From: Cytobacillus oceanisediminis 2691
Lineage (GTDB): Bacteria > Bacillota > Bacilli > Bacillales > Cytobacillaceae
Assembly (NCBI RefSeq): GCF_000294775.2
Contig: NZ_CP015506.1
Span: 2,331,501-2,395,500 of the forward strand
DNA: 64,000 nucleotides
Direction of reading: 5' to 3'
This document shows positions 16,360 to 26,769 of the stretch, piece by piece. Both the position numbers and the translations under genes were made by a program. Positions within the stretch are counted from its first letter, which is position 1; each line of letters opens with the position of its first letter. Below the pieces are notes generated by a model. It saw nothing but the letters and a program-made list of their open reading frames with translations. It was not told the DNA's origin and searched no databases.

Positions 16360-16511
16360 TCATTTCAAATCAATTAATTCTATTATAGTCGAAATGTTTG
16401 AAGAAACTATGCAGAAGAGGTATATGTTTTAATAGGACTGTAGAAGGTAAAATAGAATAATGATTTATCATAATGAAAAAAGTAAGTAACAGTCATACTG
16501 GAGGTTTTTTT

Positions 16512-16745
16512 ATGAGTGAATGTAAACTGGATCACACACCGGAAGATGTACAAAATAAGTTTGAACAGCAGAAAGAATTTCTGCCGGATGATATGAGTTC
16601 TTTGTTTCAATCTTTTTTTCAGGAGGAACATACACAGGATATTTTAAATGAGGTATTCCATTTACTGAAAAAATTTGATCTTGCTTCCGAGGAGGAACGA
16701 ACTGAGCGAGTCAACAGGCTTTATCTTGTATTAAAAAATGTATAA
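16512..16745 (+). CDS. Small acidic helical protein of unknown function
   Basis: 77 residues from ATG 16512, with GGAGG at 16500-16504. Acidic, with predicted helices and no membrane segment; the C-terminal half (EVFHLLKKFDLASEEERTERVNRLYLVLKNV) looks like a helical hairpin. It is a single gene with its own terminator. I do not recognise a family. Confidence 0.6.
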   Translation: MSECKLDHTPEDVQNKFEQQKEFLPDDMSSLFQSFFQEEHTQDILNEVFHLLKKFDLASEEERTERVNRLYLVLKNV

Positions 16746-16750
16746 TATAG

Positions 16751-16787
16751 AATTGCCGCATCTGATTTATTGTTGCGGCAATTTTTT
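16751..16787 (+). terminator. Terminator after the small acidic gene
   Basis: AATTGCCGCA / TGTTGCGGCAATT stem followed by a TTTT run. Confidence 0.8.
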
Positions 16788-16880
16788 ATGTGTCTTACAA
16801 TTTTTTTGTAGCTATTAAAATTTTATTTTAACAATGTATGTTTTTATGTTAATATGAAATTATAAAGAAATATAGAGTAG

Positions 16881-16902
16881 TATAATAATGAAAGCGATTT
16901 CA
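16881..16902 (+). promoter_or_regulatory. -10 box and CcpA operator (CRE) of the YheO-type regulator
   Basis: A perfect TATAAT (16881-16886) is followed directly by TGAAAGCGATTTCA (16889-16902), which fits the CRE consensus TGWNANCGNTNWCA at every position. The site covers the likely transcription start, where bound CcpA would block initiation. Confidence 0.65.
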
Positions 16903-16920
16903 CAAAAGGGAGTGACAAAG

Positions 16921-17592
16921 TTGAAGGAATGCCATAGACCTGTTTTTGACTTGGCGATCCGAACCGCAGATATGCTGGTTCGAATGTTTGGTTCCCGCTG
17001 TGAAGTGGCCGTGCACGATTTCAGCGACTTGAAAAAATCGCTTATTCATATAGCAGGAGATATAACGGACAGGAAAATCGGCTCACCCATTACAGATCTT
17101 GTATTGAATGAATTAGCCAAACATAAAAACGAAGTTAATGATATAGCCAATTATAAAACACAATCCAAAAAAGGGAATGTCATGAAATCATCCACGATTT
17201 TTCTGCGTGATGATGAAAATAAAGTAATTGGTGCATTGTGCCTTAATTATGATATTAGTCTGCTCATGCAATTTGGAGGAGAGATTGAAGAGTTTATCAG
17301 CTTTGATGAACATTCTTCTAAATCGGAGACCTTTTTTAATTCCGTCCAGGATGTTATTCACGAGATGGTGGATCAAGTACTTCAAGGCTTTAGGAAGGCA
17401 CCTTCATTGATGACGCTCGAAGAAAAAGTTGAATGTGTCCGCCAGCTTGAAGATAAAGGGACATTCCTCATTAAAGGGGCAACTGATTATGTTGCATCTG
17501 TGCTTGGGGTTTCCAAATTCACCATCTATAATTACCTGCAGAAAATCAGAACGATTAATGAGCTGCAGCCGGAAGCTGTGGAGCATAAATAA
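16921..17592 (+). CDS. YheO-type PAS/HTH transcriptional regulator (DauR family)
   Basis: 223 residues from TTG 16921, chosen because AAAAGGGAG is well placed, whereas the ATG at 16888 lies inside the promoter and operator. Residues about 10-115 form the YheO PAS-like sensor domain (EVAVHDFSDLKKSLIHIAG, GALCLNYDISLLMQF) and the C-terminal 60 residues a helix-turn-helix (KGATDYVASVLGVSKFTIYNYLQKI). Members regulate amino-acid degradation, for example DauR with D-arginine. The serine dehydratase genes start 85 bases downstream, so L-serine catabolism is the likely target (inference). Confidence 0.8.
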   Translation: MKECHRPVFDLAIRTADMLVRMFGSRCEVAVHDFSDLKKSLIHIAGDITDRKIGSPITDLVLNELAKHKNEVNDIANYKTQSKKGNVMKSSTIFLRDDENKVIGALCLNYDISLLMQFGGEIEEFISFDEHSSKSETFFNSVQDVIHEMVDQVLQGFRKAPSLMTLEEKVECVRQLEDKGTFLIKGATDYVASVLGVSKFTIYNYLQKIRTINELQPEAVEHK

Positions 17593-17677
17593 AGAATTTT
17601 GAGGAAAAGCCTGCTTGCTGTAATTTTCATTGCAGCTATATGAATTAAAAGACCTTAAAAGTAAAGGGGCATAAAAA

Positions 17678-18340
17678 ATGAAATACAGATCCGCGTTTGA
17701 TATTATTGGACCGGTTATGATCGGACCTTCAAGTTCACATACAGCCGGAGCTGCACGCATTGGGCGTGTTGCCCGGACTCTTTTCGGAAAACAGCCGTCC
17801 AAAGCCAAGATTTCTTTATACGGTTCTTTTGCAAAAACCTATAAAGGACATGGTACGGATGTTGCCATTGTTGGCGGAATCCTCGACTTTGATACTTTTG
17901 ACGAGCGAATTCCTTCTGCTCTTCAATTAGCTGAAGAAGCAGGGATTGAAGTCATTTTTACAGTTGAAGATACCGTTACAGACCATCCTAATACTGTACG
18001 GGTCAAGCTTACCGAAGGAGATCGTGACCTTGAACTTGTGGGGATATCCATCGGCGGCGGGACAATAGAAATAACCGAACTGAATTCTTTTGAACTAAAG
18101 TTATCTGGCGAACATCCTGCCATTTTAGTTGTGCATAACGATCAGTTTGGAGTTATTTCCGCTGTTACGAATATTTTATCAAAGCACCAGATTAATATTG
18201 GACATATGGAAGTTTCACGCAAGGAAAAAGGGAAAATGGCAATTATGGTCATTGAAGTGGATCAGAAGATCGGCCATGATGTGATGACAGAGCTTGAAGG
18301 GCTTCCGAATATCACTCAAATTATCAGAATGGTTGACTAA
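17678..18340 (+). CDS. sdaAB: L-serine dehydratase, beta subunit
   Basis: 220 residues. The N-terminal part carries the FDIIGPVMIGPSSSHTAGAARIGRVAR motif typical of the small subunit of iron-sulfur L-serine dehydratase, and the C-terminal 75 residues form an ACT domain (ILVVHNDQFGVISAVTNILSKHQINI). With the alpha subunit it converts L-serine to pyruvate and ammonia in the cytosol. ATG 17678 follows AAAGGGG. The alpha-subunit gene starts 31 bases after its stop. Confidence 0.92.
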   Translation: MKYRSAFDIIGPVMIGPSSSHTAGAARIGRVARTLFGKQPSKAKISLYGSFAKTYKGHGTDVAIVGGILDFDTFDERIPSALQLAEEAGIEVIFTVEDTVTDHPNTVRVKLTEGDRDLELVGISIGGGTIEITELNSFELKLSGEHPAILVVHNDQFGVISAVTNILSKHQINIGHMEVSRKEKGKMAIMVIEVDQKIGHDVMTELEGLPNITQIIRMVD

Positions 18341-18371
18341 TAGTTAGCTGGTCATCAGGAGGGAAAGTCTA

Positions 18372-19250
18372 ATGTTGTTTAGAAATGTTGCTGAGCTTGT
18401 TGAGCTCGCTGAAAATAAAGGTGTAAAAATTGCTGAAATCATGATTCAGCAGGAGATAGAAGTAACTGGTTTGACTCGTGATGAAATTATCGCCAAAATG
18501 GACCGCAATTTGACAGTCATGGAACAGGCTGTCGAGAGAGGACTGAAAGGTGTCACGTCTGTTACGGGTCTGACTGGCGGTGATGCAGTCCTTCTGCAAA
18601 AGTACATTCAGAGCGGAAAGGCTTTATCAGGAAATATTTTATTGGATGCTGTCAGCAAAGCAGTTGCAACCAATGAAGTGAACGCTGCAATGGGTACAAT
18701 CTGTGCCACCCCTACAGCAGGTTCGGCTGGCGTGGTGCCAGGCACACTGTTCGCTGTAAAAGAAGTTCTCAATCCAACACGAATGGAAATGATAGAATTT
18801 CTGTTTACTTCAGCAGCATTTGGCTTTGTGGTGGCAAACAATGCCTCCATATCCGGTGCAGCAGGAGGATGTCAGGCTGAGGTAGGGTCTGCAAGCGGCA
18901 TGGCGGCAGCATCTATTGTAGAAATGGCAGGCGGGACACCAAAACAGGCGGCTGAAGCGATGGCAATAACACTTAAAAACATGCTGGGCCTTGTTTGTGA
19001 TCCAGTTGCGGGACTAGTAGAAGTTCCATGTGTAAAGCGAAATGCCATGGGTGCTTCCAACGCCATGACAGCAGCAGACATGGCCCTCGCCGGAATTACA
19101 AGCAGAATTCCATGTGATGAAGTCATCAACGCAATGTTCCTTATCGGGCAATCCATGCCTTCAGCACTCAGGGAAACAGCTGAGGGAGGGCTGGCTGCCA
19201 CGCCAACCGGAAGAAGACTGCAGGAAGAGATTTTTGGGAAAAAACGGTAA
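18372..19250 (+). CDS. sdaAA: L-serine dehydratase, alpha subunit
   Basis: 292 residues carrying the catalytic 4Fe-4S region. Family motifs include GLTGGDAVLLQKYIQSGK, MGTICATPTAGSAGVVPGTLF, SGAAGGCQAEVGSASGMAA and LVCDPVAGLVEVPCVKRNA; the Cys residues in the last three supply cluster ligands. SD AGGAGGGAAAG upstream of ATG 18372. It ends the operon; a hairpin follows at 19269. Confidence 0.93.
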   Translation: MLFRNVAELVELAENKGVKIAEIMIQQEIEVTGLTRDEIIAKMDRNLTVMEQAVERGLKGVTSVTGLTGGDAVLLQKYIQSGKALSGNILLDAVSKAVATNEVNAAMGTICATPTAGSAGVVPGTLFAVKEVLNPTRMEMIEFLFTSAAFGFVVANNASISGAAGGCQAEVGSASGMAAASIVEMAGGTPKQAAEAMAITLKNMLGLVCDPVAGLVEVPCVKRNAMGASNAMTAADMALAGITSRIPCDEVINAMFLIGQSMPSALRETAEGGLAATPTGRRLQEEIFGKKR

Positions 19251-19268
19251 ATTAGTTTATTGGGTTAT

Positions 19269-19299
19269 AACACCAATTCTTTAGTGAATTGGTGTTTAT
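19269..19299 (+). terminator. Terminator after sdaAA
   Basis: AACACCAATTC / GAATTGGTGTT hairpin followed by a short T-rich end. Confidence 0.7.
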
Positions 19300-19363
19300 A
19301 ATTATGTGGAAAAAAGTTTATGCTAATTTAGGTTAACTTTAAAAAGGGGAGAGAAAAAAGAGT

Positions 19364-20479
19364 TTGAAAGTTATAAGATGGACTATTATCACTATTGCTA
19401 TTGTGTTTATGCTGTTACTGGGAATTGCAGCTCCTGCCGCATTTATTGGGTTAGCTGTCTTTCTTATTGGATTATATTTAAATAATCAGTACCGAAAATA
19501 TAAGATAAATTTCAAAAGATCTGGCTGGATTATGGCTGCAGGTTTTGTGTTATCCATTTTTTTAGCAACTGCAGATTCAGATGCAACAGAAACTGTAAAT
19601 GAGCCTGAGAAAAAACAAATAGTAACAGATCAGGGTGAAGCAGGTAAGGCTGAAGAAGAAAAGCTTGCTGAAGAGAAGGCTAAAGAAGAGAAAGCCAAAA
19701 AGCAGGCAGAGGAGCAAGCCCGGCTGGAAGCAGAACAGGTAGAAAAACAGAAACAAGAAGAGGCTGAAAAGCAAAAACAGGAACAGGATCAAAATCAGGC
19801 TGCAGAGAGCTTGGGCCTGGAACTAGTTACCGTTGGCAGAGTAGTAGACGGTGATACAATTGAAACATCAGACGGGAGGAAAGTCCGCCTGATTGGAGTG
19901 AACACTCCCGAATCAACAACGAGAGTGGAAGAATACGGAAAAGAAGCAAGCCAATTTACCACATCTGAGCTGTCTGGCAAGAAAATCTGGATGCAAAAGG
20001 ATGTCTCTGACACAGACCGGTATGGCCGCCTGCTTAGAATTGTTTGGGTGGACATCCCCACTGATGATATGGACGAAAATGAAATACGTGAAAAAATGTT
20101 CAATGCACACTTGGTTCTGAATGGTTATGCCGAGCCATCCACCTATAATCCTGATGTAAAATACAGTGAATACTTCAGAGAATTTGGAAGGGAAGCAAGG
20201 GAAGCCAATAAAGGGTTATGGGCTCTCGGGGATGAGGGAACAACTAAAGGGGACCTGGATTCTGCAGCAGCCAGCAGTTCTTCGTCAAGTTCGGGGAATG
20301 CCAGCGGAAGCGGGTCGAATGACAGCAGTGGGACAGCCAGCAGTACAGGCAGCAGCACTGAGTCCTACCAAAACTGTACCGAGTTAAGGAAGGTATATCC
20401 AAGTGGTGTGCCTTCTACACATCCTGCCTATGACTCAAAACATGATAGAGACAAGGACAATTATGCCTGTGAACGCTGA
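19364..20479 (+). CDS. Membrane-anchored thermonuclease-family nuclease with excalibur domain
   Basis: 371 residues from TTG 19364. Two or three hydrophobic segments (about residues 3-70), then a highly charged Lys/Glu/Gln coiled-coil-like linker (about 85-145), then a staphylococcal-nuclease domain: VVDGDTIE, RLIGVNTPE and TDRYGRLLRIVWV hold the metal and catalytic residues. A Ser/Gly-rich linker (about 300-335) leads to a C-terminal excalibur calcium-binding motif (NCTELRKVYPSGV...DRDKDNYACER). It likely degrades nucleic acids at the cell surface. Related to B. subtilis YncB/YhcR-type nucleases but with its own anchor. Confidence 0.85.
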   Translation: MKVIRWTIITIAIVFMLLLGIAAPAAFIGLAVFLIGLYLNNQYRKYKINFKRSGWIMAAGFVLSIFLATADSDATETVNEPEKKQIVTDQGEAGKAEEEKLAEEKAKEEKAKKQAEEQARLEAEQVEKQKQEEAEKQKQEQDQNQAAESLGLELVTVGRVVDGDTIETSDGRKVRLIGVNTPESTTRVEEYGKEASQFTTSELSGKKIWMQKDVSDTDRYGRLLRIVWVDIPTDDMDENEIREKMFNAHLVLNGYAEPSTYNPDVKYSEYFREFGREAREANKGLWALGDEGTTKGDLDSAAASSSSSSSGNASGSGSNDSSGTASSTGSSTESYQNCTELRKVYPSGVPSTHPAYDSKHDRDKDNYACER

Positions 20480-20556
20480 TTAACTTTAAGCAATTATTAA
20501 CCTGCATCCACTTATATTAAAGTTCAACTGCTTAATAGCGAAATAACCATATTAAG

Positions 20557-21849
<1,293 letters not shown>

Positions 21850-22089
21850 CTATCAATACTCCTTGTCTCAATATTATTAATCCATTCTTTTAGGCTATTT
21901 ACTTAATTTCATTTCTTTAAACCTGTTCAGGATCCAGCATTATAATATTAAATATGTATACAGGGGGGATAATGGATAGATTCGGCTGCAGGTAAATGAT
22001 TACTGGTTATCCTGCAGGCAGCGATCTGCCTGATTGAAGCAGAAAGATAAGGGTAGTGTCATAAAGTTTTAATAGACGGATCCAAAAAA

Positions 22090-22122
22090 TAAAGAACACT
22101 GGCTCCTGCCCAGTGTTCTATG
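22090..22122 (-). terminator. Terminator of the 74-codon minus-strand gene
   Basis: On the minus strand, AGAACACTGGGCAGGAGCCAGTGTTCT, then TTATTTTTT. Confidence 0.8.
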
Positions 22123-22339
22123 AGGTTCTTTTATGATGGTCATTCAATTTAATAAGGGAACCTCTTTTAATCCAATAATGAAAATTATCTGCCGGGAAAA
22201 CACCGCGTCCATTTGACCTGTCCATCTGGATGACAACGCTGTTCTGAGTCACCTCTAAAATTCTAAGTGTTTGGGAACGGTTAAGATTCGGCGCGAAAGT
22301 ACTTTTGATTTCAAATTGCATGTCCTTATCAAGGTTCAA
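22118..22339 (-). CDS. Small protein of unknown function
   Basis: 73 residues, predicted mostly beta, with the sequence RGVFPADNFHYWIKRGSLIKL near the end. The start is probably the TTG at 22339, because AGGAGG lies 8 bases upstream; the GTG at 22348 overlaps that ribosome site. Own terminator. I do not recognise the family. Confidence 0.6.
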   Translation of the reverse strand: MNLDKDMQFEIKSTFAPNLNRSQTLRILEVTQNSVVIQMDRSNGRGVFPADNFHYWIKRGSLIKLNDHHKRTS

Positions 22340-22516
22340 TGATGACACCTCCTAATGCTTAATTATTTTTAATGTCCCCATTCATTGTCTTTCTATCCAA
22401 TTATTGGCCAGTATATTTTTGTTTATTAACTTATTAGAGAATTTGCAACTTTAGAATTTTTATAATAAACTGTATAATTCAATTGAGAACTATGAAATTA
22501 AACAAGCAGGTGAAGT

Positions 22517-23470
22517 ATGTTGAAGGAAAAGATTAAAGTTGGATTAATAGGAATGGGTGCCGTAGGGGAAAGGATACTGCGTCAATTTCGGCAGCATGAG
22601 GAGTTTGAGATTGCAGCGCTTTGTGATCGAAAAGCCGATCGATTAGATAAATTTAAAGCTGAGCTGCCGGATGCAGCGATACATACCAATCATTTCGATC
22701 TGCTCAAGGACGAAACCATAAAACTCATCTATTTAGGTGTTCCGCCAAAATGGCATCATTCAATTAGCATGGATATTATAAAGAGCGGCAAGCATCTTCT
22801 TTGTGAAAAGCCCCTGGCCAATTCCATTGAAGAGGCGAAGGAAATGTATGAAGCTGCTGAAAATGCAGGAATCATCCATACCATGAATTTTCCAATGGCA
22901 TACAGCCCAGCCTTTAAAATGTTTAGGGAAAAGATACAGAATGGTGAACTGGGTGAGATTAAGAAGGTAGAACTGCACCTGCAATTTACACAATGGCCGC
23001 GTGAATGGCAGCAGAACGATTGGATTTCCAGCAGGGAACAGGGAGGCTTTATCCGGGAAGTAGCTCCTCACTTTGTTCATATGATTCTGGACACCTTCGG
23101 AGAGCTGCTCCATGTCCGTTCTTTTGTGGAATATCCGGATAATGAACATCTATGTGAAACCAGCTTTACCACATCATTGAAGCTTTCAGGCGGCATTCCT
23201 GTTCTATTAAACGGTATAGCGGGAATTGGACAAAAAGAACATCTGTCTTTTAAGGTTTTTGGTGAAAAGGGCACGTTGGATATGCAGAACTGGAGTGTTC
23301 TTGTACAGAGTACGTCCGAAAACAGCGGAGAAATTTTAAGGCTTGATGAGCCGGAAAACAGTCTGCCTGCAGAACTCTGCAAAGCAATAAGAGGAGAACA
23401 CGCATTATTGGTTTCCTTTAAAGAAGGGTATCAGGTGCAGAAGGTACTGGAAAAAATCCTATTAAGCTAA
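22517..23470 (+). CDS. Gfo/Idh/MocA-family NAD(P)-dependent oxidoreductase
   Basis: 317 residues. N-terminal Rossmann fold with VGLIGMGAVGERIL (about 8-21), the family EKP motif in LLCEKPLANSIEEAKEM (about 95-110), and a C-terminal alpha/beta domain with GGFIREVAPHFVHMI (putative catalytic His). Such enzymes oxidise or reduce sugars, inositols or related compounds; the substrate is not evident and no sugar genes are adjacent. Monocistronic, closed by a short hairpin. Confidence 0.8.
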   Translation: MLKEKIKVGLIGMGAVGERILRQFRQHEEFEIAALCDRKADRLDKFKAELPDAAIHTNHFDLLKDETIKLIYLGVPPKWHHSISMDIIKSGKHLLCEKPLANSIEEAKEMYEAAENAGIIHTMNFPMAYSPAFKMFREKIQNGELGEIKKVELHLQFTQWPREWQQNDWISSREQGGFIREVAPHFVHMILDTFGELLHVRSFVEYPDNEHLCETSFTTSLKLSGGIPVLLNGIAGIGQKEHLSFKVFGEKGTLDMQNWSVLVQSTSENSGEILRLDEPENSLPAELCKAIRGEHALLVSFKEGYQVQKVLEKILLS

Positions 23471-23471
23471 T

Positions 23472-23501
23472 TAGAGGCACATTTGTGTCTCTTTTTTATT
23501 T
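23472..23501 (+). terminator. Terminator after the Gfo/Idh gene
   Basis: AGAGGCACA / GTGTCTCT hairpin followed by TTTTTT. Confidence 0.7.
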
Positions 23502-23661
23502 ATCGTTACCCTGGAAGTCCCATGCTTCTTCTTATGAAACAATACTCGAAAAAATCAGGTGTTTTAATGTATAATAATCAGGTGAGAGTTCTTCCCAGTA
23601 AAGAAGACTCTATTACTAATCATAAATTTCATAGATCCAAAGTTGAAAGAGAGTGGGACAT

Positions 23662-24381
23662 ATGGGCCGTAAATGGAACAATATTAAAGAAAAGAAAGCA
23701 TCAAAAGACGCAAATACGAGCCGTGTATATTCCAAGTTTGCACTTGAAATATATGTGGTTGCCAAGCAAGGGGAGCCTGATCCGGAAGCAAACCAGGCTT
23801 TAAAATTTGTGCTCGAACGTGCAAAAACATATAACGTGCCAAGAAATATCATTGATCGTGCAATTGAAAAAGCAAAAGGCGGAGCGGAAGAAAACTATGA
23901 TGAGCTTCGCTATGAAGGATTCGGGCCTAGCGGATCCATGATAATAGTCGATGCATTGACTAATAACGTAAATCGCACAGCTTCTAACGTACGTGCTGCA
24001 TTCGGAAAAAATGGCGGGAATATGGGCGTGAGCGGATCCGTTTCCTATATGTTCGACTCAACCGCAGTTATCGGCATTGAAGGCAAATCGGAGGAAGAAG
24101 TCCTGGAAATCCTGATGGAAGCAGACGTAGATGCACGTGATATTCTGGAAGAAGATGATACGGTAATCATTTATGCAGAACCCGATCAGTTTCATGCAGT
24201 TCAGGAAGCATTCAAGTCAGCAGGCATCAATGAGTTTGCTGTTGCTGAATTAACAATGCTCCCGCAAAATGAAGTCACCCTTGAGGCTGATGCACAGGCT
24301 CAATTTGAAAAGCTGATTGACGCCCTTGAAGATCTGGAAGATGTCCAGAGAGTTTATCATAATGCAGACCTAGGTGAATAA
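23662..24381 (+). CDS. yeeI: YebC/PmpR-family protein, YeeI type
   Basis: 239 residues from ATG 23662; the nine bases before it in frame are not part of the conserved protein. The N-terminus ([20 protein letters not shown]) and the whole length closely match my memory of B. subtilis YeeI. The family was annotated as transcriptional regulators; recent work links YebC proteins to relieving ribosome stalling on proline-rich stretches, and the human relative is TACO1. The three-domain layout with an acidic patch ([16 protein letters not shown]) is complete. Closed by a terminator. Confidence 0.92.
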   Translation: MGRKWNNIKEKKASKDANTSRVYSKFALEIYVVAKQGEPDPEANQALKFVLERAKTYNVPRNIIDRAIEKAKGGAEENYDELRYEGFGPSGSMIIVDALTNNVNRTASNVRAAFGKNGGNMGVSGSVSYMFDSTAVIGIEGKSEEEVLEILMEADVDARDILEEDDTVIIYAEPDQFHAVQEAFKSAGINEFAVAELTMLPQNEVTLEADAQAQFEKLIDALEDLEDVQRVYHNADLGE

Positions 24382-24386
24382 CGGAA

Positions 24387-24421
24387 AGAGAAGTCCACTT
24401 AATTGCTGGACTTCTTTTTTG
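24387..24421 (+). terminator. Terminator after yeeI
   Basis: GAAGTCCA / TGGACTTC stem followed by TTTTTT. Confidence 0.85.
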
Positions 24422-24731
24422 TAAAATAATTTTATTATGTTAACTAATAAACGAGTATTATGCATATGGAAGAAAAGGAATTCTGAATTACTCTCTTTTG
24501 AAAAACTGCTGAAATAAATGTGGTTTTATGATGATATCAGACGATATCTGTCGAATAGCACTATGCTATCAAGTGCTATTTCCCCGCCGGATGTAAGTGT
24601 TGACCCTAACTTCCCATCCAGAGATACATTGGAGTTAAATCTGATTAATAGAAAATTACTGCAATAGAAATTTCTGTGTTTAAACACTGTGTACACGGGA
24701 ACATGAATGGGGAAAGGAGAGTTAAGCACAC
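24422..24731. other. 310-base gap with no recognised gene
   Basis: No ORF here has a ribosome site. I see one hairpin, AATAGCACT / AGTGCTATT at 24554-24582, and AAAGGAG at 24714-24720, which is the ribosome site of the next gene. No known riboswitch motif was recognised. Confidence 0.4.
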
Positions 24732-24923
24732 ATGAATACGTTTAAGGTTATTTATACTTTTGAAAAAGGTGTTACCGTAACAGAAGAGGTTGAAGCAGAA
24801 AATAAATCCGAAGTAATTGGAAGCATTAAAGACCTGGAAGGATTTGTAGAACTAACATGTACTGAAGGCCACTACCATCGATTTGATTTTGCAGATGTAA
24901 AGTTAGTCACAATTACAGAATAA
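24732..24923 (+). CDS. Small protein of unknown function
   Basis: 63 residues, acidic, with an alternating pattern suggesting a small beta-alpha-beta fold (FKVIYTFEKGVTVTEEVEAENKSEVIGSI). ATG 24732 follows AAAGGAGAG. A double hairpin at 24928-24977 terminates it. I do not recognise the family. Confidence 0.6.
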   Translation: MNTFKVIYTFEKGVTVTEEVEAENKSEVIGSIKDLEGFVELTCTEGHYHRFDFADVKLVTITE

Positions 24924-24927
24924 AAGG

Positions 24928-24977
24928 AAGGCCAAAAACGGCCTCCCTCTAAAAGCCCGCCTGGTTAGCGGGTTTTT
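24928..24977 (+). terminator. Terminator region between the small gene and the sortase gene
   Basis: Two hairpins: GGCC-AAAAAC-GGCC near 24931-24943, then AAAGCCCGC / GCGGGTTTTT at 24952-24977 on the plus strand. Confidence 0.75.
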
Positions 24978-25573
24978 CATTTTCTTACAAGATCTCCAAT
25001 GAGGATATATCTCTGTGGTGCATCGCCAATAAAGTCAAAAGGATAACAGGTTGTGACAGTAAGAGTTGCTCTCGGCTTAGGTACAATTACGGTTCTGTCG
25101 TCTGCATCGACGATTCTTACTTTACGAACTTTATAGGTAAATTCACCAGCAGAAGTGTTCACGACAAGCAAATCGCCAATGTCTACTTCTCCAAGTTTGC
25201 GAAAGACTGTATCCCGGTGGCCGGAAAGGACTGAATTGTCTTCTTCTCCTGGAAGGACGCTGCCGGCATAATGGCCAACTCCCTTTTCTAACTCATCTTC
25301 GTCCGTACCATGGAAGATTGGAAGATGGGCCGATATCTTAGGTATTGATAGTACGCCCATTTCTTCTCCCATTTCAGGACGGACAGTGTATAGGCTATGC
25401 TGTTCCGTTTTTTGTTCAGTCTTCACATCTGTTTTTCCAGTGCTGGAGGGATCTATATGGGCTGAAGTTTTTTGGCTATTCAAATATGGCATAAAATTTG
25501 AAGCGGCAATCCAAATTCCACCCAAAATAAACGTTAGACCAATAGCTCCTTTTAATGTAAGTTTCCTTTTCAC
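24977..25573 (-). CDS. Class D sortase
   Basis: 198 residues with an N-terminal signal anchor (about 10-30) and a sortase domain whose triad is His119 (SGHRDT), Cys176 (TVTTCYPFDF) and Arg188 (APQRYIL). Length and motifs match class D sortases of Bacillus. It attaches LPxTx proteins to the cell wall outside the membrane. Its GTG start overlaps the stop of the substrate gene by 4 bases, so the two are translationally coupled and its substrate is almost certainly the acidic protein encoded just upstream. Confidence 0.9.
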   Translation of the reverse strand: MKRKLTLKGAIGLTFILGGIWIAASNFMPYLNSQKTSAHIDPSSTGKTDVKTEQKTEQHSLYTVRPEMGEEMGVLSIPKISAHLPIFHGTDEDELEKGVGHYAGSVLPGEEDNSVLSGHRDTVFRKLGEVDIGDLLVVNTSAGEFTYKVRKVRIVDADDRTVIVPKPRATLTVTTCYPFDFIGDAPQRYILIGDLVRK

Positions 25574-26754
25574 GCATCTCTCACTTTCCGTCTGTGTAAA
25601 ATGGCCATTCCTATAAGGATCAGACCGATGCCTGCTAATACTCCTTCAATATAGTTGCCTGCTGTGTTTGGCAGTTTTCCGCCTTTTACAGTTTTTGGGG
25701 GTTTGGAAACTGGTTTGACTTTAGCAGGACCCTGCTTTTTGATAACAGTTTCCGCCTGATTCAAATCAGTCACTGTGTCTTCAATTAGCTCTGAACTGAA
25801 CATCTCAGCTGTAATAATCATATCTGCCAGGAACTGGCCTTGAGTATTATAAAGTTCAATAAGCAGGTCATGGCCTTTTGTTTCTTCCAAAGCAACCATT
25901 TCAGCTGTTGTTAAATGGGTTTTTTCGCCATCTTTCACAAGATAAAACTCGGCATCAAGCTGGAATAGATCCATCATTTCCTGCATAATGCTGATAAGTT
26001 CAGCTATTTCTGCTTCTGTTAAATCCCCGGCACTATCAAACTCGCCAAATGCCATTAAACGGCTTTCAAGGTCCATCATTTTATCAAGCAAGTCTGGGTT
26101 CTCGAAATCCAAAGTCATAAAATGTGCAAATAATGCTTCAAGTTCTTCATCGGTAAGATCTATATCTGCGAGTATTTGGTTCATTTCGTCTTCACCAGGC
26201 AATTCATCTCCACCTAAATAAATGGAAACCATGATATCAAGGTCCTCAATATATTCGTAGTTTTCAAGGGAGTCATCGTTCTCCTCAAGCAGGGAAATGA
26301 GCTCTTCTTTTGTAAGCCCGTAATCATTTAATAGCTGCTTAAGAGTTTCTTCGTTAATTTCAGTGCCTGTATATGTTAAAAAAGATACAGTGGAATCTAG
26401 GGCATCAATATATCGGAAAACATCCCGAACATCATCAGTCGTTTCCATTTCTCCATTCTCCGCAAGCAGTGCCACTAACTCTTCCTCATTTTCAAAATCA
26501 TATTCAGCTAAGAGCTGCTGGAGATTTTCTTCAGTAATAGGCTCACCCAGATATTCGATCATTTCCTCCAACGTATCGAAATCTTCGATATTCATATCCC
26601 AAAAATATTCCAGGTGGTCAATTAATCCTTCTTCAGACCAATTTGTTTCCTTCACGAATTCAGCCACTTCATCTTCACTTGGTGCTGCAAGGCTGACAGC
26701 CGGAAACAAGCTTAACAATAAGATGGACGCAATAATTATACTTAGTCTTTTCAA
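25570..26754 (-). CDS. Processed acidic surface protein with LPNTA sorting signal
   Basis: About 394 residues. I prefer the TTG at 26754, since GGAGG lies 8 bases upstream; the ATG at 26769 overlaps that ribosome site. It has a signal peptide (KRLSIIIASILLLSLFPAVSLA), a long very acidic helical region made of repeated blocks like LTKEELISLLEEN and LTDEELEALF (about residues 30-300), a Lys/Pro linker, then LPNTA, a hydrophobic segment and a basic tail (HRRKVRDA). This is the sortase-D-linked family of acidic Bacillus surface proteins. The acidic repeats could bind cations; function is unknown. Confidence 0.85.
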   Translation of the reverse strand: MKRLSIIIASILLLSLFPAVSLAAPSEDEVAEFVKETNWSEEGLIDHLEYFWDMNIEDFDTLEEMIEYLGEPITEENLQQLLAEYDFENEEELVALLAENGEMETTDDVRDVFRYIDALDSTVSFLTYTGTEINEETLKQLLNDYGLTKEELISLLEENDDSLENYEYIEDLDIMVSIYLGGDELPGEDEMNQILADIDLTDEELEALFAHFMTLDFENPDLLDKMMDLESRLMAFGEFDSAGDLTEAEIAELISIMQEMMDLFQLDAEFYLVKDGEKTHLTTAEMVALEETKGHDLLIELYNTQGQFLADMIITAEMFSSELIEDTVTDLNQAETVIKKQGPAKVKPVSKPPKTVKGGKLPNTAGNYIEGVLAGIGLILIGMAILHRRKVRDA

Positions 26755-26769
26755 TGATAGTTCCTCCAT

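Noticed and set aside
23483..23803. 106-codon ORF upstream of and overlapping yeeI
   Set aside because: Overlaps the strongly conserved yeeI start in another frame and lacks a ribosome site.
24422..24731. Riboswitch or structured RNA between yeeI and the 63-residue gene
   Set aside because: Only one modest hairpin was seen and no known riboswitch motif or terminator switch.
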